A stretch of DNA of 64,000 bases, taken from Melanocharis versteri (taxonomy: Eukaryota > Chordata > Aves > Passeriformes > Melanocharitidae). Below the pieces are notes generated by a model. It worked only from the letters and a program-made list of their open reading frames with translations. It did not search any database and had not been told where the DNA came from. A program made the position numbers and the translations under genes. This document shows positions 57,658 through 64,000 of the stretch, piece after piece. Position 1 is the stretch's first letter; each line of letters begins with the position of its first letter. The stretch is taken from assembly GCA_013397845.1 (NCBI GenBank), contig VZTG01008547.1:1889508-1953507 (forward strand). The letters run 5' to 3'.

Positions 57658-58391
57658 TGCCTTGGAGTTTTTTTAGGCAACCTCCTTTATTTCCATCTGC
57701 TGTATACAAGGCTCAAGGTGTAAGCTATGTCTCACTAATACTCATGTTACAGTAGTCGTAAAAAACAAGCATTTGAAAATGCGTCAGAAAGTTCAGTATT
57801 TCAGTGGAGTGCTGAGTTCTGCTAAATCTTCATTTTTCTGGCACTGTTAAAAGATCTTTCTAGGGCTTTCTGTGGACCAGAGGTTAAAGCAGGGCAGGAG
57901 CAGTCCAGCGTGGTCCCCCACCTCATATGAGTTAGATAAGGCAAAGGCGAAATGCTGGAATAAGAAACGCTTTTAAAGAACAAATATCACTGAACATCTT
58001 ACTGGCTCTCACTGTAATCTTGGTGGGAGAGACAGGTTCCTGCTGGATGACTGTTTTGTCTCTCGTTGGGGGAGATGCCTTCTTTTTAGTGTGAGCACCA
58101 GGCTACCCATGCCCTATCTCCTTTTGGGCTACACACGCACATGGCTATGGCATGATGACTTGCCACGGCCTGGCATAGACCAGCAGAGCTCACCAGAATG
58201 CAGGTATCCCCCAAGACAGTGAAATCATCCTGGTTTCAAGCCAGCTTGTTCTAGTTCCATACCAACAGGAGTTTTATTTCAGCAAACTAATAACATGTGT
58301 GGAAGTCCTATTACAATGGTCATAGACCTTCCATAGCTGAAACTACCAGCAAAACCCAAGTTTCAAAGTTGATGCTGCCAGTGCACGAGGA

Positions 58392-58590
58392 ATGAGTATG
58401 ACTTATGAGGAGGAGCTGAGGAAGCTAGGGTTGTATATCCTGGAGAAGAGGAGGCTCAGGGGGGACCTTGTTGGTGTCTATAGCCACTTGAAAGGAGGGT
58501 GCAGCCCGGTGGGGGTTGGCCTCTTCTCCCAGGCAACCAGCAACAGGACAAGACAAAACAGCCTCAACAGCCTCAAGTAGTGCCTCTTTC
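58392..58590 (+). repeat. CR1 LINE fragment
   Basis: It contains 'ggaggagctgaggaagctagg', 'ctggagaagaggaggctcaggggggacc', 'acttgaaaggagggtgcagcc' and 'cttctcccaggcaaccagcaacaggacaag'. Plus orientation, ending before the usual 3' tail. Confidence 0.85.
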
Positions 58591-60018
58591 CCCGAACAGA
58601 CCTGTGGAATTGCCTTGGGGATGTTACAGCTATTTTTATGGGGCTCAAGGCAGGGGTATCAAGATGTCTTTGCCAATATCTCTGTAGCACCTATGAACAC
58701 TATTCTGTTTCTTGTCAACTTAATGTCATATTCAGAGGGACATCAAGGCACTGTAATGCAACACTCTAGATTAGCAGCCTGCAAAGAGATTGCAACTAAT
58801 CTTCTGATGTCACTTGAAAGTCAAATGAGAAATGGCAGCACAGCTGCCATTGGGAAAAGGGATTTCCCAGAATGGTGCCTTCTTTTCAGCACAGAGGAAA
58901 CTCAGGGAAAATTCTGAGTGCTTTTTCTGGGGGCTAGAGACAGACCTAGAGAGTTTTTGGAAAAAGCTTCAGAGGCTGGCAGTAAGACAGAAGAATTTAT
59001 GAGATTAACACTGCTAAAATCCTGAGTGGCTGATACGATTTAACAATGCTTGCACCTTCCCATGCACAGGACAAAAAATAGTGGCTGATTTGATGCTGGT
59101 AATGGTTAGAGGGGAAGGAATGATTTCACAGAATATATTCATTAAGATTAGCTTTCCATTTATTGCCTTACATATAAAGAATAGCCCTGAAGGACAAGTT
59201 ACATGACCTTAGCAAGCAGCATTCCTAAAGTTTATCCTTGAGCTCTTTTCTTGCCAAGGGAGACGGGGATTGTTAGAAAGCATGATGTGCCAGGTGTTTT
59301 ATAGAGAAATAAGGAGATTAAAACTGAGCTTCAGACACTTGTGTCACGCTACTGAGAGACTGGGAAGGAGAGCTCTGCAGTTTCTTCTGCCCCTTCCATT
59401 GCCATGTAGCTGTCTTTTCTAGAGAAGAACGAAGAGTCCTTTCAGCTTTAGCACCCTTCTTTGAGTGACAAATAATATTTAATTCGAGGGCTATTTCATT
59501 TGTGTTGTCCTTATCCTCAAAGCATGGACTGATCAGTGTAGAAACAGCTGGTGACTGGCACGTGGCTGTAATTCAGAGGTAAGCAAGCCAGATGTCTGGT
59601 TTGCATGGCAATTCTGAGTCAGATACCTCATTCACATGGACTCTTTAAATACAGAAGAGGACTGTCTTCTCTAAAATCAAAACCTTGAAATGTGAGCAAT
59701 CATCATTCACTAGGAAACTCCATTTAACTTTCATAACTATGTCAAAAATACAGCATAAAATTGAGAGAAGTCAACTTCAGAAACTTCTGGTTGCTAAAGT
59801 AAAGCCCCAGCACTCAACAACATCAAATTGTGATCAGGCTGTTCTTGGCACTGCAGGAATCAGAGTTATTTTCAAAAATAAATCATAAAGATGTATAATA
59901 CATCAAAACTATTGAAAAAGGACATTGCAGCTTTTTCTGAAAGATGTAGGGTAGGTCAGGTGACTGAGTCACTGCTGCACTCATTCCAAAGAATGACAAA
60001 ACTGAAATTAGGATAATA

Positions 60019-60446
60019 CTCTAGAAATTGCTGTACCACACCGAAGTCAGTAGTCACTTTAATCGTGGCTATGTTTTGTTTATGGATAATATGCAGGAGT
60101 GATCAGTAGGTGTTAAATTAAAGGAAAACTTGAGTTCGCTCTGTGGAATATGTCCTGTTTAACACAATTCACAACAAGAGAAAATCAGGTGCTGGGAAGT
60201 ACAGCGGTGTCTCAGTGTAAATGGCACTAGGANCTCTAGAAATTGCTGTACCACACCGAAGTCAGTAGTCACTTTAATCGTGGCTATGTTTTGTTTATGG
60301 ATAATATGCAGGAGTGATCAGTAGGTGTTAAATTAAAGGAAAACTTGAGTTCGCTCTGTGGAATATGTCCTGTTTAACACAATTCACAACAAGAGAAAAT
60401 CAGGTGCTGGGAAGTACAGCGGTGTCTCAGTGTAAATGGCACTAGG
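60019..60446 (+). repeat. Perfect 213-bp direct duplication flanking one N
   Basis: Bases 60019-60231 and 60234-60446 are identical over 213 bp, separated by 'a' and a single N at 60233. Perfect identity around one undetermined base is the usual sign of two overlapping contig ends placed in series, not a biological duplication. Confidence 0.9.
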
Positions 60447-60523
60447 GAACCTGTCCATCACCTCACCTCAAGAGCAAAGTAAAGCAAGAAAAAGAATTGC
60501 AAACAAACCCTTCTTAAAATAAT

Positions 60524-60795
60524 AGAATTTTAGAATTATTTCGGTTGGAAAAGACCTCGAAGATCATTGAGTCCAACTATTAACCTGGCACCACTAAACC
60601 ATGTCCCCAAGTCTCCCATCTACGTGTCTTTTAAATACCTCTAGGGATGGCGACTCCACCACTACCTGGGCAGCCTGTTTCAGTGCTTGACAATCCTTTC
60701 AGTGAAGAAGTTTTTTACTAATATCCAATCTGAACCTCTCTTGGTGCAATTTGAAGCCATTTTTTCTCATCTTCTTATTTGTTACCTGGCAGAAG
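60524..60795 (-). repeat. CR1 LINE, 3' fragment, minus orientation
   Basis: Reverse-strand CR1: plus-strand 'tagaattatttcggttggaaaagacctcgaagatcattgagtcc', 'aaccatgtccccaagt', 'ctccaccactacctgggcagcctgtttcagtgcttgac' and 'aatatccaatctgaacctctc' are reverse complements of standard CR1 3' blocks. Confidence 0.93.
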
Positions 60796-61560
60796 AGACT
60801 GCCCCCCTGTTTTTATGTCATTCATGACTAATTAGTAGACTTGAATGATTTTTCAATGTAGCTTGTAGACTGGATAATTATTCTTTTGATGACTTTCTGG
60901 ATAGCAGCTCAGAAAATATTTTCGATTAAATTTTTTTAAATGGCATGCCTTAGTATCACTAGATTTGTCTTTGTTTTCTGCAGTTTCCTAATGTCAAAAC
61001 AATTTCTTCCACTCTTCACATAATTAGGCAGATATAAATGGTAATGGATATAAATGGACAAACCTAAGCCTCTCCTGCAGTATTCACCAGAGGGAATGAC
61101 TTTACTGACAGGGCTCAGTGCTATTTTAGGTGCTGTGGATTATTTCCCCCAGCATCTAGGAGCCAGCCAAAATGAGTCTTTAATAAGTCTTATGTCATAT
61201 ATGCCAGCCTGAACCAGATGTCTCGGAGATCCTTAGACATCTCAGCACTGGACTGATGTTTAGGCAGCTGGACTTCATCCTGTTTGTTTCAATTCTGTGT
61301 GTCTGGAGAGAAAGAATATATAGAGAGATTTTTTAAATTCCTCAATTTATTTAGACTTCCTCAGGAAACATATTTGTGGCTACAACATTCATGAGCATCA
61401 CATGTGAAGTCCTGAATCATGGCACTTTCCTCCCTCCCTGTTCACTTAGATGCTAAATCTGTGTCCTGGACACACACCAAGTGCTTGCATTTAGATTTCA
61501 GCTCTCAGATGAAAATTGTCAAGCGTGGGTCTTACCACAAACTTGGCTACCTTTATTTTT

Positions 61561-61593
61561 GTACATTTCAATGTACATTTCAATGTACATTTC
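61561..61593 (+). repeat. Short tandem repeat, 12-bp unit
   Basis: The unit 'gtacatttcaat' occurs about 2.75 times. No function inferred. Confidence 0.85.
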
Positions 61594-61921
61594 TTCTGAC
61601 AAAACCCCATGAATGTCACAAATGAGACACATTTTGAAAGTATTGTACAGTTGTAAGTACCAGGAGAGTATTATGGGGAATTAACTGAAGTCATGTGCAT
61701 TGGTGTCCAGAGTTCCTGTAGCAACGAGCCCTCACACTTATCTGGGGCCACTGCTGGGAAGATCAAAAGGGCAGCGCCACTGAGCTCAGCATTACACAGC
61801 CTGTAAGAAGTCCAAAGCCCTTGTAGAAGTGCTCATAGTTTAATTCAAGGAAAAAAAAAAGCCAGGCAGCCATAGATGTGCATGTAGATACAACGTATAA
61901 TAAAACTTTCTTTATTATTAC

Positions 61922-62052
61922 CTATCTTGCCAGAGCCACTGCATAAATATTCTGAGACCTGTCTTTGCTGGTTTCTGTGCAGGAGTGGCCTTGTCCTCTC
62001 AGCTTCTCCCTGGCTTCTTTGGAGTTAAAAAGTGTTTGCCACTGCAAAGCAC
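61922..62052 (-). other. Candidate 3'-terminal exon, unassigned
   Basis: On the minus strand the acceptor 'tatgtggtttgcag' is followed by an open frame (two bases, then A-L-Q-W-Q-T-L-F-N-S-K-E-A-R-E-K-L-R...) to TAG at 61924-61922. An AATAAA follows within about 10 bases (minus-strand 'taataataaag'). A last exon with a very short 3'UTR would fit. By human gene order the minus-strand gene upstream of CNGA3 would be VWA3B, but I cannot verify the peptide. Confidence 0.35.
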
Positions 62053-63739
62053 CTGCAAACCACATACACACAAGGTCACATTTATACAGGAACAAAAGTT
62101 TCAGTCGCTGGTGGGAGGTGAGGAATGTTGTGTTCAGTGCTTTGGCATGCTGTGAACTTCGAGGCTTTTGCAACCCAATGGTGCAGGTAATGGTCGAAAC
62201 TGGTCAGACTGGTCATTTCATTGTATTGATCTCTTAAAGCAACTCGAAGTGGGTAGGCTTGGAAAAGGGAGGAAAAAGGACCACAAGCTATTAGTCAACT
62301 GCCAGTTTGTCACGCGGAAAGTCCCTCTTGGTGGATCAGACACCCTGCACAAAATGTCACACATTTATGAGAGAAAGGACTCCCAAAATTCCCATCAACT
62401 ATGAAAAATGATGGGGCTTTGCTGGTTTGTGCCAATTAAAAAACACATCCCCTTAAGCATTTCAATGTAACCCATTTCTCTGTGGAGTTAAAACCTGCAA
62501 TCTCCTGCTGCTCTTACAGCCAGAATTAAGCTAAAGATTCCATGGTAAGAAAACGAGAAAGAAGAGGCAAAGAAAATTAATTTTTGTCCTGGAGGACACG
62601 AGAGAAGTCTGTGTAGCTTTTGTGCTAGGGCTGAAAACACACAGTGAGAGAGTGTAGCTGCTCTCTGACCACAAGGGCTGGCAGAACGGAAGGGATCAGC
62701 AGGCACAGCATTGCTCATCCCAGCCAGAGCTAACGTGGCTGAATGCATTTAGCCATATATTTAATTAAGGGAACCAACAGGCCAACACTCAGCTGCCAGC
62801 CCTGCAGGCATACTCACAATGTAATTGTCTGGAAACATGTTTTTCAATTCATGTGCAAAAGATATTTAGGCACTCAATACCAAGCTGTTAGGCTGAAGTG
62901 CTGCCTCTTGTTTGTCAAGGAAGGGTCTGAGTTTCCTTCATCTGTAAAGCAGCTGCATAAAATAAAGATCGATGGTAAATCCTGGCAGGAATTTTCTTGT
63001 GGAAGACTTTTTCTGGTGCTATACCTCTTATAATGTATCCACAGGCAAATTACCTCATGCCACCCATTAAGATGTAGATTAAAAAAATGGTCAGTAAATA
63101 CCAAAATATGCTTCTGTTCAGGAAGAAAAAGATCAAGGTAAATAATGAAAGGTATAACACATATAACACACCCTGCCTTGGTGTCTAGTCTGCCACCATT
63201 CTATAAGCTATCTGTTAAATCCAATAGCATCTTGCCTTTTTATGGACAACTCAGATTCAGTATCCATGACTTCCTGTAACAGCAATCCTTACAAAAACTT
63301 GCTTAGTCCCTGTATTTTGTATGCTTGTATTTATATTTTTTAATACTTTGCGCACCTAGCAAGGGCAAAGCTCTTTCAGTTCAAGGTGACTTTCATGTTA
63401 GATCAATGAAAACAGCAGAAGAGAATAAACAGGCAGCATCTGTGGGTGGTAAACGAATGCAGTATGCGTGAAAAGACTTTCAGAACAAAGCCAGGCTCTG
63501 CAGACAGGCAGAGAAGGTTGAAAACGTGAAGTATAGTAGAAATAAAACAAAAAACCGTTCTGCTGTATTTGCCATCTGTATTCACTGCATTGCCCGAATT
63601 CACTCCCCTCACACGTTTCTTGGTTAAAGATTTGGGTTTCCATTTCAGCCGTGAGAAGTGAGTACATTCCCAGCATGTTGTATTACAAAGAGCATGGGGA
63701 CATGGTGCTTCTATGAATTTCTGGCATGCAAGGAGACCA

Positions 63740-63955
63740 CGTCCCCCCAGGACCGCCTGTCCTGTTCCCAGCACAGTCCCACAGCATCGCAGCCAGCAGG
63801 GAGAGCGGTGCTCCGAGGACCGGCGAGCCAGAGCCTGCGGCAGCTCCAGCAGCGCCCGGAGCGCAGGAGAGGCAGCGGCACCGCGGCCCCGCGCACGGCA
63901 CCAGCTGTGCCTCCAGGGAGGGGCTCACAGGACACTCCAAGGGAGGTGGCATCTC
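63740..63955. other. GC-rich, CpG-rich block at the right edge
   Basis: A local block with many CpGs ('ccggcgagcc', 'cagcgcccggagcgcagg', 'caccgcggccccgcgcacgg') after AT-rich DNA. Both strands have open frames of 89-100 codons, as expected from the composition. It may be a promoter-type CpG cluster or a GC-rich exon; nothing is recognised. Confidence 0.4.
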
Positions 63956-64000
63956 CGTGATCTGTCTGAGGAGAATGTTGGGCTTGAAGAGTCATCATCC

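Larger units (their letters stand above)
52751..64000. other. Region right of the CpG island, no identified gene
   Basis: Mixed AT-rich sequence with CR1 fragments, a candidate conserved AT-rich block (53800-54190), two exon candidates on the minus strand (56709-56813 and 61922-62052), one on the plus strand (56441-56650), an artefactual duplication (60019-60446) and a GC-rich block (63740-63955). In human the gene upstream of CNGA3 in this orientation is VWA3B. I cannot confirm it here from memory of its sequence. Confidence 0.6.

Noticed and set aside
58516..58917. 133-codon plus-strand ORF
   Set aside because: It begins inside a CR1 fragment and runs into unrelated AT-rich sequence; chance frame.

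Overview
The window is vertebrate nuclear DNA, almost certainly from a bird. It holds many 3' fragments of CR1 (chicken repeat 1) LINEs, some ending in the ATTCTATGATTCTATGA-type tail, and one long avian-type ERV LTR. Its two recognisable genes are made of small exons with GT-AG introns. Only about 5% is clearly coding. Nothing here is prokaryotic or plasmid-like.

Layout. (1) 1-13560, plus strand: the 3' half of UBE3A, the HECT-type E3 ubiquitin ligase. Seven coding exons give the last 336 residues, essentially the whole HECT domain including the catalytic cysteine, followed by stop and 3'UTR. The N-terminal exons lie left of the window. (2) 13561-25215: intergenic DNA with no gene I can name, a GC-richer stretch at about 18.3-22.7 kb and a few exon-like segments. 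(3) 25216-43068, minus strand: a complete CNGA3, the alpha subunit of the cone photoreceptor cyclic-nucleotide-gated channel. I reconstructed eight coding exons (731 codons plus stop) whose splice phases all agree; the ORFs alone show only the large last exon plainly. (4) 43069-52000: upstream DNA of CNGA3 with a CR1 fragment and a roughly 1-kb ERV LTR. (5) About 52010-52750: a CpG island interrupted by a 233-base assembly gap. (6) 52751-64000: CR1 fragments, two unassigned minus-strand exon candidates (56.7 and 61.9 kb), a perfect 213-bp duplication around a single N that looks like an assembly artefact, and a GC-rich block at the right edge.

UBE3A and CNGA3 are arranged tail to tail about 12 kb apart. 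Placental mammals instead have UBE3A beside the imprinted SNRPN cluster, so this window shows the ancestral, non-imprinted neighbourhood. The two genes have unrelated jobs (ubiquitin transfer; cone phototransduction) and share only position. I found no undescribed biological system. The most useful observations are the CNGA3 exon chain, including a skippable exon and a repeat-built Lys/Glu/Asp exon, the unassigned exon candidates and the assembly artefact.
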